A DNA stretch of 64,000 bases from Siphonodentalium dalli (lineage: Eukaryota; Mollusca; Scaphopoda; Gadilida; Siphonodentaliidae): positions 120,354,754-120,418,753 of the forward strand of contig CP136061.1 in NCBI GenBank assembly GCA_032622095.1, given 5' to 3'. Position 1 is the stretch's first letter, and each line of letters starts with the position of its first letter. A program made the translations under genes and the position numbers. The notes beneath the pieces were generated by a model. The model saw nothing but the letters and a program-made list of their open reading frames with translations. It did not search any database and was not told where the DNA came from. Positions 12,401 through 27,400 of the stretch are shown one piece after another.

Positions 12401-15400
12401 TTTGCTATCTTGTCAAAATTTATCACATTTGAGAAAGAATATTTTATCCTGCACATTTAATGTCAACTATTGAGGGAAGTATTAAAGATATGGTAAGCGT
12501 TGGCGGTGGGTATTGCTGTTAAAATAGTCCCATCCATTAAAACTGCCACAAACAGAAAGAATATTATATTATAGACAAACTTTGTTCTAATACCAATCAT
12601 AAATATTTTGTAAACTGCATTGTTATGTTAGTACTCTGCATTAATATGTAAACAAACATGACGTAAAGATAAGCAAACCACTCAACACCAGGGAGACCTC
12701 ACTAAGTGATCTTGGGTTAAAAATGTTGTTTACAACATACCGGTATAGCATTGCCAGTGTTGGATTGGTTATCGTGTATCACCCTCCTAAAAATAATTAC
12801 CACAGTGTTTAGTGTTTTGCTTATTGCTCATTATTTATGTGCTGTATCTAAACGCTCGGCTCAAACAAATTGTGTTTTGTGGATAATATGGCATTCATAA
12901 TATCATTATTCTATACTATTAGTATATTCTTGAGGAAATTTTCACAATTAATTATAAATTATTAAATTCTAATCTATATCCATATGTGCCTTTAAGGAAA
13001 ACTGTACCACTGTGCAACCACTTGTAGTGTCTTATCTCCTGTGCCTGTCTCTGAAACATTGTTATTCTTTTCAGTGCTGACCGGACAGTAGAAAGATATA
13101 AGAGCATAGTTATTTGCATCTGTTTGGACACATTAAATGAAGTCTGCTCTGTTGCTGTTCAAAGTTGCTCAGAGGTTAGTATTAAACTATCCAGAATTGC
13201 ATATCTTATGTATATGGGCTTTCTAGAATATTCTCTTTATTTAGAGTCCGATTTGGAATTCAGGTTAAAGATCCTTGCACAGGCTTCTCAAAGTTCCAAT
13301 GGTTCTAGACCTATTGTTACTGGGATGGTTCCTGGGGTGGTACCGATGTCAGTCTTACATATGTGATGATACTGTATGTGGCTGAATGGATTTACAGGAG
13401 TTATACTTAAAATACACTTCAAAAGAAGCATATTTCAACGAAGATGAACACCACATAGATTGCAGTCGGCAATGGATGTTTGAACTTGTCTTTGAACAAT
13501 GAGTGTAAGTTTTTTTGTCTTTGACATAATGAACAAACTGGTTGAAAAGGTTTTTGCAGCGATCAATTATAATTAATAATAAACAGCTTCTATTCACGAA
13601 CACTGGTTCACTGACTATTAAAATTGTGACTGTGACATCCGATTTAAATTATAAATACAATGGTGTAAACCTGAAGCTCTCTGCTTTGACTAATGATTGA
13701 CCTTATTTCAACATAAAAGAAAACAGCCCACAAAACAATAATTTCAAACCAAGACAAGCGCATGTGCATGTTAGTCGGCGATTAATCTCTTTTCGACGAA
13801 TGGAAATATACATTAAATATCCCCCTCAACATTGCTTCAGATGCATGTGATATGTCAGACAGGGCCACGCGATGATTTTCTCAATCAATGTTTGGTCCTT
13901 TTAATTGTCTTATGTTTATGTCACATTATGTGTATGTATATTTCCATTCTTAACCCTTTGAGTGCCAGGGGCCGATCTCATCGGCCCTAAACCCACAAAA
14001 TAAGTCTGTTAAAGAATATAAGAATAAATTATTAAAATTGTAAAAAATTGTAAAAAAAAAAAATGTTAGGCCAATGCATTCTCTTATATATGCGAGGCGA
14101 CCTATGGTCGACTCGCATATATAAGAGAATGCATTGGCACAGGGTATATGGGTTGATACAAAAATCGACCTGGCACTCAAAGGGTTAACAGAATCATCAC
14201 TAACTGATCACTTTGTGTTGATAACTTGAGACTGACTGTTGCACCTGATGATATACACATGTGATGTGTGTGGTTTAAATAATCCAACTTCATAAAAAAA
14301 TTATGTACTCTTTGCGACTACCGATAGATAGTATTGCCTTCTATTTTGGTCATGCAAGCTGCAACTTACGTCTGCTTCTATGCGACTATACAAGAACCAT
14401 TTATTTAGCAATAACAGCAACAATAGTTCGATTGTGGTTTAAATTAAGTTATCTATTGCCTATACACACCTATATATTCTACTAATTCGAGTACCACCTA
14501 TTATCGTGTACCGGCAGTACTTGACATGTAGTACTGGTACCCCAAGTGTCAACGGTTCAGGGACCGGTACTGGTAATGTTGAGAAGCCTGTCTTTGCCTG
14601 AATTTAATTTTATTGCTTCAAACAACATCGATGGTCATATTATGTGTGCCAGACCGTGCTCTTGTTTCACTCTTTTATTGTATTAATTCAGCAGATCTAG
14701 AGAGGCACTAATAATTATCTGGAAGATAAGGAAGACTCGATATAACATTTCGGGATCTCTGGTTTTCTACTTGCCGGAAGCTTACGTAGAGATTAGCGCT
14801 ATTTTTTGGTTCTTGAGATCATGTTTTCTTCTGCTTCAGGAACTTGGCAAATATTTGAGTGTTATCAGCAGTTCTTTAGTTAAGTTAGCAGAAAGTGATA
14901 CAGAAGAAGGAAAAAAGGTATTTCTACATTGTTTGCATTGTCATGATTATGGCATTTGATGTCTATTATACCTGATATATTTTCAGAATATGTGTTATTT
15001 TCCTTGTCATACAGCTCTTTACATAAAATATCAAGAAACGATTTCTATCACTGATAAAGACTTTTGGATCAAAAGCTTTAGATAAAAATATGTTATCACA
15101 TATTATGGTGTTCTTAACACTTCCATGACTGGAGCTTCCTGAAATTTTGGAAAAACCCTGTGTAAATGCATTCTCTTATATATGCAAGTCTCCCTAGGGA
15201 GCCTCGCATATATAAGAGAATACATTGGACTAACAATATTTACCTTGATAGCCAGTGCAATCTCATATATATGAGAGGCTCCCCAGTATCTTTAATGCTG
15301 CACAGCTTCCATCATGAAAGGGTTAAAGTGATGTGGAACACTCCACTGATGTATTCAGAATGCAATAGCAATTAATAATGTAAAAAATAATTATTTTCAT

Positions 15401-18400
15401 AAATTTTATACAGCATCATTGTTATCAACGAATTACATGCAGTGACTATTGTTGTCAGAATCATTACCATATGTTAACCCTTTCTCCCACTTAGTTATAA
15501 AATTATTCATTTGAATAGTCTATTATTTATCTGGAGGGGTTTTCAGGAAAAAGTTGCTGACAACAGATAATATAGGTACAGAAGGAGTCCTATTTATTGG
15601 AGGGAAATGTTCTGATAATTAGTTCAACAAACAACCTTATTATCTGAACATTACTTAGAGAATTCCATGTTGATTAGTTGCATTTATATATTAAACTGAG
15701 TATGCACTATGTTTTAAGGGAACCATACAATACAATATACCAACAGGGGCAAGGTCAGTGTCAAAAGTTAAAACAAAAGCCACACTGTTTAGTAGAATTA
15801 CTTACACAAACACCAGTTATGAAATCGACAATGCCGCTAGTAAATAACCATCGTTGCGCGATGGCCGATCAAAGATAACCGTGTCGGCAGCCTCGCTTTG
15901 GATCCTTTGATGTTCTTTCAATTTGTGTTGCGTCATGTCAGCTTAATTGAATACAAATGATTGTACCAATACGTTTATTGTGTATTCTCTGCCATTATGT
16001 GTGTAATTAATTCAGTATGAGTATGGACTAATGTTTTCCGGATATGGTATGATGAATGTGTAATTATACAAAGTTAAACGAGAAACCTATACACAATAAA
16101 ACCCTTGAAGCCAACTTAGCCAAGACACCCGGTATTAATTAGCTGGATGGAGACACATTTAGTAGCAGCAGCCACAAGTTTGTACCACCGGCCACCAGTT
16201 TTCATCTTACGATTGTAATATCCACATAAAATGGCAACAACAGTTATCTCGCAGTGATTTTATAGTACTCAATAACCATGTAGTAAATTGGAAGTTTTCC
16301 ATGGGAATGGGGGTTGTCTAAGTGAGAGCTTTCCTATGAATGGCAACAAGCCATATTTCCGACTAAATCCTGAAAAATTACCCATAATTCTCCTGTGGTT
16401 AAATAGTCGATTATTTAGGGCATTACTGTATTACACTACATTTTCAAGAGGAGATCATGAAAGATTTCCTATTGAAAATAAAGTGTAATAAATTCCATAA
16501 ATCTAAAGAAGGCCACCTGGCCAAAGAGAGTGTTTAAAATCTTCCATCACAGAAAAGGTCCCTTCGGATCACAGGTACGATAGCAATTATAATATAGAAT
16601 TTTTTAAGTTTTAGATTTGAGGATATATAAAATGAAATTTCTCTTTTAAATTTCCAGGCTTATTCCATACTCAACATGCTGATAATGGAAAATGCTGATT
16701 CTTTACACCAACAGATTGTATATCTTGATCCATTCCCAAACATATCTGTATTTGATAACTTAAACAAGATCTGCAAACAAGTCAAGTCTTCTCGAGGGAA
16801 ATCAACACTGAGGAAAGTATGTATAGTAGTATATATTCAATATTTGTCAAATCAGTTGAAAAACTTGACAGCTTCTTTCATAAGATTTGATTTTGAATGT
16901 TAATACAGAATAGTTAAGTATTGTTGATTGGGCAACCACAATGTTTAATAATCAACTATAATTTATTATATGTGACAAATGACAAATTACCAACGATGCA
17001 CCAATCCAACCCTCATAACAGCTCTTATTATGGAGATCTATTTTAGCTCAAGACATCCAAAACAAGTTCATAACATGAACAATGGTGCTATAAATTAGAT
17101 GCCAGTTGGGAGGCATGGATATAGTGGGTTTGACATTTGCAGAATGAGGTCCCAAGAGAATGCATTTAGTGATCCTAACCCGTACAGCGGGCTGGTACAG
17201 TCAGTTTCGGTTAATAGAATATGCTCGGTGCAGCAATTTTTTATTTGAATAACCGATTATTTGATTAGACGAATTTGCACCAAAACGTTGTAATTTCGAG
17301 TTGACGATGCACCAAAACGTAATTTCGAGTTGACGATGTACCACTGACTTGACCGATGTTTGTTTGATATAAAAACTTGAAAATACCTGTTATTAAATGT
17401 GTATTTACTTCATAATATTGTTCTCTTTATTGATTGTTTCATATAATTTTAAAATATTTGTAATACCATTGTCAGATTGTGTGTTTGTTTTTACTTTTTA
17501 CCGAGGGAAAATTGTAAAAACAAAGATCGATAAAAGCACGTGTTCAATGTTTACATTGAAGGACTGGTTAGAGTTATTCACCTTTGATCGATATAGGCAC
17601 ATGTTTAATGTTTACATTGAAGGACTGGTTAGAGTTATTCACCTTTGATTGATAGAAGCACATATAGTGATTGAGGAAGACATTTTATAGAACATGATTT
17701 ATTTTATTTATTTTAAAACATATAACGGATAAATATTAAATAACAGTGACAATATAAACAGTAATAAAAGCATACATAGGCCTAAAGTGTTCATGGAATC
17801 CACGATGCAAATTCGGTGATTTTACTGAGTAATTATGACTGGTGTACCCACAGCATCGCATTTATAATAGCCCTGGTACGATTTTGTTTTTACAAGTGAC
17901 ACGTTAATTTGCCCTTTGTTAGCGGGTGTACTCAAACAAATACTCTAGTTAAACAAACACTCTGTCATAATTAATGGGACAATCCTTTGTTCGTGCCATA
18001 GAGTGTGAAACGAACAAAACAGTTCTTTATGCATGGTCATTAACAGACATCAAATACAAAAGAACTGAGTCGCTAACAGGTGTCTGTATAACTACAGTAC
18101 TGGCTTTTGTTAAACATGCAATTAGTCGCTATTGTAACATCGTCTATGTGGACAACGGGTCACGAATAAAGCGTCCGGTTTATTAGTTTCCTAATCGGAT
18201 TAAGTCTGAACATTGATATAAACTATAGACTACTATAGACTATAGATGCAGGATTTTCCAACACTGCTTACAAAATATAATAGTGTCATTTAAATAACAA
18301 CAACAACATAGTGTGAATTATGGGAATGTTGGGCAATAAAACAACAAGACAAGTGTTATTATAATATTTTAATATATTCACATTTAATTGAAATTTGAAA

Positions 18401-21400
18401 CGTTTTATGTCACCCATTTTCGATCTAATACGATTGTCTGCGGTTTCTTGACATAAACTATAATATTTTGGATGAAATACCTTCAACTAAGTTCTAGAAT
18501 GCACGAAAATACAGACTTTCAGAGCACATTTTTGCGAATATTCTATTCTATTAAGCGATAGTCCGCTTGGGAGTCTATTCGAATAAGCAATTAAAAAATA
18601 CAGATGTACTATTAAAATGGTTTTGGAATCTGAAATATTATTATAATAAACGAATTATTTGATTAACCGTTATTCGATTAATTGGAATTGACTGTATCAC
18701 CAAATTCACCCTCTGGGGACCTCATTCTGCTTAGGCCTCATCTTCTGGGAAGTATCCACAATCTCAGATCAACATTGTTTTAAGTTACATTTTTATACAC
18801 CAATTTTAAAAAAATGGAATATTTTTTGTTATTTGTTCATCTGTCTGTCTGTTCCCATTTTTTGTTTCCGGATGAGAACTTCAGTAAGTCTCAACTGAAT
18901 GGAATGAAATTTGGTACTAGCACAAAATACAGGTCAAGTTCGAATTTGGGTTCTGCTCTCCTATTTTTGCCTGAGTTATGGTCCTTGTCGACTTAGAATT
19001 TGGTGATTATTTTGGTTTCCTGATGATAACTTCAGTTTCAGTTGTCTGACTGTTTTCAAATTATGTATGTGGATTAGCCACGTCAAAATACACGTCAAGT
19101 ACAAATTTGGATTTGGTCCGCCTATTTTAACTGGAGTTATGGTCCTTGTTGACTTATAATTTGAATATTATTTTGGTTTCCGGATGATGGCTTTAGTTAT
19201 AGTTATCTGCTTGTTTTAAAATTTGGCATATGGATTACTAATTATGTCCCTTTGTTGAAATTACCGTGAGCGTATTTTTGCTACGCCCTAGCAATGCACT
19301 TGTTCCCTTCTCTTCAGTTTCTATATCCCAATTTGCAGAAGATGAAATGCACAATCAAGGTGACTAATGAGTGAATATCGCCAACAGGAGAACTTTAATG
19401 TGATCCTAGGTCTCCCATAGCAGTTGAGACCTAAGCAGAATGAGGTTCCCAGAGGGTGAATTTGATGATGCTAGCCCTCCGTGCAGGGATAATCACTAAA
19501 TTCACCCTCTGGGGACCTTATTCAGCAAATGTCAGACACACTATATCCAGGCCTGCCAGTTTGCATAAAGTTGTGCTTACAAAGAATTCACTCACACGAA
19601 TATTATTATGGCTAGGTGAAGTGTTATTATACCTTCCTTTTTAAAAAAAAAGGGGGGGGGTTGGGTATACTATTTTGCATATGTCCGTCCTTCTGTAGTG
19701 GCATCTGTCTGTCTGTCCATCCAATGTCTATTCAGGTCATAACTTGAATAGTATTGCTTGGATCTCAATGAAATTTGGTGTGGATGTTAACTACTATGGA
19801 GTGTTCAATCATTTTGTTCTGGTTTTCCATTCTACAGTTATTCATCTTTGTTTATCTGGAAATGTTGGCTTGTTTTGTCTGTCTGAACTGATATCTGCAC
19901 CACCAGTTTTCAGATCTCATTGATATTTGGTATGGATGTTTTCTACTATGAGGGCATTCAATGGAGTGACAATCGTTTTGTTAGGGTTTTCCGTTCTAAA
20001 GTTATTCATCTTTGTTTATCTGGAAATGTTTGGGTTTTTCCTTCCGACCAATTTCAGTGAGAACTTTTCGATTAATGGCAACAAGCCATATTTCCGACTA
20101 AATCCTGAAAAGTTACCCATAATTCTTCTGTGGTTAAGGAATCGACTATTTAGGGTATTATTGTAGATGCCTACTCAATTTTGGATGGATTATCAAAGGA
20201 AGTTTCCTTGGAATTAGGCTAAAATAAAATAGTTACAGATCATACAATGTTGTCAAAATGTAATGTAGCACTAGATGGTAGGCCTATGTCCATTGGGGAA
20301 ATAAACAATAAAAATGAAACCCACCCACCTGCATTGATTTGAAAAGAAAATGCCTATGAAACAAAACATTAATTTTTGATTGCCTAACATTCTATTCTAA
20401 GAGACTCCTGTTAATTGAAATTCCCCATCTTGAATCATTGTAGGAGATAGAAAACTTTCTATCCTCGTGTCAGAGATTCTATTCAAATCCAGAAGGTTAT
20501 CAGCAAGCTTTCATTGCTCTTAGTGAAAGATTAGAGAATGGTAAAGAAGAACTCATGGGATTACTACTTGAATGTGAAGGTAACGGCGAATTGTAATTTA
20601 TGTGAACCAGAACCTCCTGCTTCAGGCTAACATACTTCTGGTTATATTTTCCAATTCGGATCTGAAGTTACTGTTGCTGAAAAACATCCTGATCCCACCA
20701 AAACATGAGTTTAGTGTGTCTGTCATTTTCAGAATGAGGTCCCCAGAGGGTGAATTTATTGATGCTATCCGGTATAGTGGGCTAGCATCACCAAATTCAC
20801 CCTCTGGGGACCTCATTCTGCATGGCTTCATCTGCTATGAGAGACATAGACTCAGATTGAAGTTCCCAAGTGGTGAATACTGTGATGTACACCCATTAGG
20901 AACCTTGATTATGCACTGTGTCATCTGCCAATATGGGGATATAGAGAACATAAACTAAAAAAGATATAAAATCTATGTGAAGAAGTTTCTATAGACATTT
21001 TATAACAAAGAAACTTTCCAGAGAAGATGAGGCCTAAGCAGAATGATATCCCCAGAAGGTGATTTTAGTTATGCTAGCTCCCCTCTGGGGAACTCATTCT
21101 GCAAATGACAGGCACACTAGAGACAGGCTTGATCCCACCTCTCAGGCTTTTCCTTAATTTTCAACTCATTTGTGTGTAATGGCAAGAATTGATTAGAACA
21201 TGTGACATAAATGGTGTCTGTCTCGACAACTCAATTGAAACTTGAAACACAAATAATCTTAATATAGACAGAACTGCACATGTGTTTAGGGCACTCATGT
21301 TGTCATGGAAGGAAAACGCTCGAGGCCTTCAGGCCATTCTTGTCCCATTGCCAAAAAATTATGGCCAGTGCCATTTGGCTGCCCTCGAAATTAGCTTTGG

Positions 21401-24400
21401 CAAAAGGCAAGGTTGTAGGAGCCAATTTGGAATTTACTGCAATTCTAATGTATTCTCTGTATATAGGTTGGAAAATTGTCAATTGTTTAATTGTAGGCAT
21501 GTTTGACATCAATCAAACATTGAATTTACTGCAATTCTAAAGCAATACTGAAGCAGCCAATTTCAAGTGCTGAATTAGTGCAGTTCTCTGTATATAGCTT
21601 GGACAATTGTAGGCATGTATGACAATACAATCACCTCAATATCATTACAGCCATAATATTAAATATGACAACATAAAAAATAAGTTTCCCACGATAATAG
21701 TTCAATTCTCTTTTGTCAGATAAAGAATCAGGCAGTCTTCTGTGTCGTCTGCTTTGTGAGCTCTCTCATATGAACAATAACAGCATATGTCAGAAGGTTT
21801 CCATAGAGATAGCCAGATGTCTCGGAGTAGTAGGACCAATTGATCTGTGCACTGTGTCCATGCCACCCAGGATTCAGGAATCAGGATTAGCGGCTAGCTT
21901 GAAAATGTTTGAATCAGATGCAGACATGGCTATGTACTGCCACATATTCCATATGCTCAATCAGTTCCTCATACAACCATGGTATGTTGTAGCATGGTTC
22001 CCGTGGGTCTTGGAAAAATCTTGAAATTACACATGGTGGCCTTAAATAGCCTTAAATTTTGTGACAAAATGGCTGCTGCAAGCGAGCGTAATTTAATTCC
22101 TCACTATTTTCTCTGGGTTTACAGTAACACTTCCTGATAGTGATCGCTAAACACGCAATATATCCAGTATTATAATTGGTTGTCTTTTAAGCATTGTCGG
22201 GTTACGGTGTATGCTCTGCCAATCAGAAAAATATATACATAGGTGCTGTTTGCATATCTTTATGTGTCTATATTTCCGCTAAAGGAAGCCGTTCACACTG
22301 AACTATATGGATATATGTCCTGCGTTTGTAAACCATAGTAGAAAAGGGGTTAACTTTTTGTGGTCGCCTACGATCCCTCACGGTCTTCAGTGGCTTGCTC
22401 GGAATCTGTCACGCATGCGCAGTCCCAATATAACCGATTGAATCTCGTCAGTTTATTTTATGCTACCAAACCGAACGGAAGTCTAAAGGGAGTATTGTTC
22501 CGAATTTGTCGTTTAACAACTAGACAACAAATTCAATTTATCGATACAATAATTACTGGTCGCCTACGCGTTAGTTTTTAGAATTATTGTTTCGAATTCA
22601 CGGACCATTTCGCTTCAAACATACAATTGTTCCGTGTTTTCGAAACAGGCGGCGGACTTAAAAATTTTCGAATATGAAAATCGACATTTCGCCATAATCA
22701 GCCGCCATTTCAAGGCCTTACGAGGTGCATAGATTATTGTGAACAATTCATCTATGTAATTATTATAGAACCTATAAGGTATGATATAATTTGTCAGATA
22801 TAAAAAATGCCACGTGATTCTCTACCCGAAGTCTCCTAATTTCGTGGGAATTTATTTACACGTGGACATTTATTTAGCAATAATTACCATCGCTACTGAC
22901 GCTATCTATCATAATGTTATGAACAACATTCTTTCTCATAATACTTTGTTGTTTTATGGTTCAATACAACTGATCCAGATGTGTTGGTCACATTTGAACT
23001 TAAAGTTGATTACATCTTGGTTTATCAATGTAAAAACAGATACCTAAGAATAACAGTAGTGTCATTATTACTTTAATAAATTGACAGAGATGATTCTCGT
23101 AACGGAGCATCACCTTCAATGTAACAATCTCAGCCATGTGCTAGCGGACCGGGGATCGCACCCTGCTCAGTGTATTCTGACAGAAATCAGAACTCGGTCC
23201 GATACCAAGTTTGTCAGGCTAACAAGTCCCATTCGAGATTACTGAATAAAATCCGAATGCAAAATGCCGACTTTCCCCATTACAACACTTGTTCAGGTAT
23301 GTTGTCGTGGGCGCACTACGCTGTGCGATCGGGTGTGGACAATTAAAACTTAATGGCTGACCCATGTACACACATAGGTGTGTGCATGTTACAGAACACT
23401 ACTGGAGTCACTAGAACTCATCAAAACAACATGCTTTCACAAAATACTTTGTGTTTTCTGTTTTTATACTGTCACACATGTCTCCTATGATTTAGATGTG
23501 TTTGTCGACGCTTGAAGTTGACTACAGTTATCAATATCAGAAAAATAACGACTGTCGTGGTACTAAGATTCGTTAGTGTCATTAATTTCAGACAGGGATT
23601 GACATCTGACAGGAGTCAGAATTCTGTTGAGTACATGATTCGATTCTCGTACAGTGTTTCAACTTCACTGTCAAATTTTGAACTGCTAGCATTTAATGAT
23701 TGCAAGCATGACGCTAAAATTAATCGTGATGACAGTTTCACTATTGTCTCAATTCCATATTTTAGTTATTATTCTGAATTGTATCCAAAATTAACCCATC
23801 CTTTCAAAATTGCTGGGTTGTTTCTCGACTAAATGGTGTCTCCTTCAGGAATACAAACATAATTGCTTTTCTTCCTGTGCAGGTTTACCGAAAAGAAGCG
23901 GTGGGGGCTGGGTTACTACGATTCTGGATATGGCTCTAATTGGGACACAAAATACAAATCATGGGTGCTCCGGTTTGCATTCTCTAGAGTAAGGCAAGAA
24001 GCTTATCGTCACTCTGACGGTGTTTAATCATGGTTTCACTATCTACAAATATATTTGAAGATACTTTGGTTTAAAAAACCTTTCCCCTTCTTGATTCAAT
24101 TATGAGAATGATTCCAGCCTGACAGGTATTTAGAATCGTGGTGACTTGACCCCTCCAGTTAACTGGCCGACTGTCAATAACTGGCGTTCGTGGCCTGGAT
24201 GACGTTCGCCAATGAATAACGATATAATAGCAGTGGTATTCCAAGACGAGGAAGGTGGGGGGAGACATTATTTATGGCAAGTACCATATCAAATATGAGC
24301 TTGGTACAAGAACAGGCTGTACATCCAATACAGCATGCATTGTTCATAAAGGGCATGGTAGGTGTTTTGAGGGTATTCATGGACTAGCTGGAGTCTCAAT

Positions 24401-27400
24401 GAATTTTCAAATATATACGTGTCTCGACCTTTCATACAGTGGAATTGTTTTTTTTTATTAGAATATTTAAAAAAAAAAAAAAAAAAAAAGTGTATTTAAC
24501 TCCATGGTCAATTTAATATATATATATATTGTTTAACATTTTTTGATAATTGAAAAACTAATGCCATTACATTTCTGTAGGTTGTGGCCCCTGGCCCTTC
24601 ATTCAAGTGCACTGCTTCTGCCACCCTGACCTGGTCTCAAAAATAAAATTTACTCAAATTCTTGACAGAATCATTAATAAGAAGCATTTACTTTGGCTGT
24701 AACTGTATATATGCTGGGTATGCCGACACAATCATGTCAATCTTGATATGTTTATAAACATTCCTGCAGATTTGCTAGATGTCAATAATTCCCAATCTCT
24801 CATGTATTGTTCATATCAGGACTAATGTCATTTGCAGAATGAGGTCCCCAGAGGGTGAATTTAGTGATGCTATCCACACAGCGGCCTAGCATCACCAAAT
24901 TCAACCTCTGGAGACCTCATTCTGCTTAGGCCTCATCTTCTGGGAAGTATCTATAGTATCAAATTAACATTGTTGTTAGTTACATTTCCCTTCTAGGAAG
25001 TTTCTATATCCCCTAATTTGCAGAAGATAAATTCATAATTGAGGTGCCCAATGGGTGAACATCACCAACTTCAACTGGGGAACTTCAATCTTATCCTAGG
25101 TCTGCCATAGCAGTTGGGGCCCTAGCAGAATGAGGTCCCCAGAGGGTGAATTTAGTGATGCTAGCCCGCTGTGCGGGATAGCATCACTAAATTCACCCTC
25201 TGGGGACCTCATTCTGCAAATGACAGACACACTTTCACACTATTTCAAGGCTTGATTGTATAATGCATTGTGTTGCTTGAGGCCAGGCATGCACAATGTA
25301 GGAACATACACGCTTTTTGTGATGCTATCCCACACAGCGGGCTAGCATAACCAAATTCACCTTCTGGAGACCTCATTCTGCTTAGGCCTCATCTTCTGGG
25401 AAGTATCTACAGTATCAAATTTACATTGTTGTTAGTTAAATTTCCCTTCTAGGAAGTTTCTATATCCCCTAACTTGCAGAAGATAAAATTCATAAATGAG
25501 GTGCCCAATGGGTGAATATCACCAACTTCAACTGGGGAACTTAAATCTTATCCTTATCAGATTTGTGAAAATGGGATCACAAAGTCAAATAAGGGCAGAG
25601 CCAGAGACTTAACTATTTCACTGCATAGTAATTCTTAAAATATGTTTTGCAAGAACTATTTGGCTTATATAGAATGGAATGTTCTTCCTTGACTGCAATT
25701 CAGATTTGTTTTTAAATGGGGGGTGATCAGTAGTGTACAGTTGGCAATTTCAAGGTGGATTTTCACCAATCTACATACTTACAGTCTCTCTAGCCACATA
25801 TCCTGTTTAAATCTACTTCTTTTAAAGTGATTATGAAAAGTGCTGACTGTTTTGGTCTCCAGAGTCCCAGTCTTATCAGTCTTTGCAGTCTGGTGAGCGA
25901 CCCCACAGTCATTGACTGTCTTGTTCTTTTAATGTGCCGACGCATGTGTATACTCTGCGGCACGCGTGATAGCAGATGTTCAGCGGTCACGTGCTATTCC
26001 GCTTTTGAAGTTTCAATTGGTTATGGCGAATTTCTCAGTCAAAATGGGCGTGTCATATTATGACAGTATTATGTCAGTTTTGTCAGATTACCCACAGTGG
26101 ACCAGAGACGTTCAATTACTGAGCGTTCCGTTTCTTTCATTCTAAACAACGTCACGGAGAATTTGACTCCATGGCAACGTCTCATGCAGATCACACGATC
26201 ATCATGTTGCACTGTGTGCATGCAGGGGGTGAAAGGAGGATAACTCTATCTAGCAGTCACTTTTAAGTTCCCTGCTATGAGGTTCCAATACAGGAAGCCT
26301 TGAGGAAGGACAACTCTAAAACCAAACAACGTAAGGATATCGTTGCGTACCACGGAGTAGGCAATAACAATAAGTCTGACACCACGAGAATCCAAAACTG
26401 TTTTAGAGTAGGGTTTATAAAAACTATGTAGATTGGAATTAACTGTCTTCCCTCTTTGGCTAATCGGCTTGTTCTCCTTGTTGTGGGAAATTAACAGATT
26501 TCCTCCTCTAAAGTCTGATACGAGGCTGAGCTGCTCTTTATTATGATATAAAACCATATTACCACCTCTAAAATTTGATGGGAGCTGAATATGCTCCACA
26601 CTAGAGTATCAGTTGGCCCGAGTTGGGAAAACTTTTATGACTGATGTTTATCATATGATTCATATCTGTACGGGTTGTGATGCCAACGTTTTAAAAATTG
26701 AAAGCTCAATAATATTCGGGCAAATTGAATGATAGTTCATGGGTAAATTGTGGCAAATTACAGTATATTTTTTTTCATTTCAGTCATGAATAAAAAATTT
26801 AATATATCATGCAAAAAAAAAAATCTAACCTCCCAAGTTCCCAAATGGATTCCCCCGGAGAGTCCCTCCACTGTTATGCATAAGACATCATAGTATTCAT
26901 AGACATGATTGATTAGTGAAACTCGTATTCTTGAATAAGAATATTGACAATCGAATGAATTGAGAGATTCCCGACTTTGAATTAAGGCACGATCCCGAAC
27001 TTCAAATTCAATTAATGTACGATCCCAAATTCACGAACAGTCTCACGAAGCACGTGGTCCGACGAGAGTTGGGAGTATTTTTCCGATTTTTTCGTTCAAT
27101 TTGTTTAATCAAAATGATTTCTGAATCTGCTTAGTGCTTACATAAAGTTCATAAACTACGAGTAATTATTTTGTTTTTACTGTTTAATAGAGGCATTTGA
27201 ATTTATATGGGAGCAAATTCTCTGAACTAATGCCCTTCATTTCCGACATGCGGTGCCCGTAAAACGGGAGTTATACTTACCATATTACACTTACAAGACG
27301 CACCTCTTAATAGTCTCTTTTTTGGCATCTATTTACTACAAATTAAATCTCTATTTGAGATTTAATTTCATGGGTAGAAAAATTGATTAATCGTCAATTA

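Larger units (their letters stand above)
17108..19553. mobile_element. Composite: family A hAT-like MITE with two nested insertions
   Basis: An 8-bp duplication TGCCAGTT (17100-17107 and 19554-19561) brackets family A ends (GGCATGGATATAGTG and its mirror CTATATCCAGGCC). Inside, A is interrupted by a TA-flanked element (17198-18694) and by a family C repeat (about 18793-19305). Removing both restores a colinear family A sequence. The 8-bp duplication is the hAT signature. Confidence 0.8.

Noticed and set aside
20602-20958. 118-codon ORF after exon 10
   Set aside because: It is intron followed by a family A hairpin in translation. Its mirror ORF on the minus strand shows the palindrome origin.
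26246-26599. 117-codon minus-strand ORF with repeated FRGGN-HNKE phrase
   Set aside because: The repetition is from a short DNA duplication. No domain, splice or context evidence for a gene.
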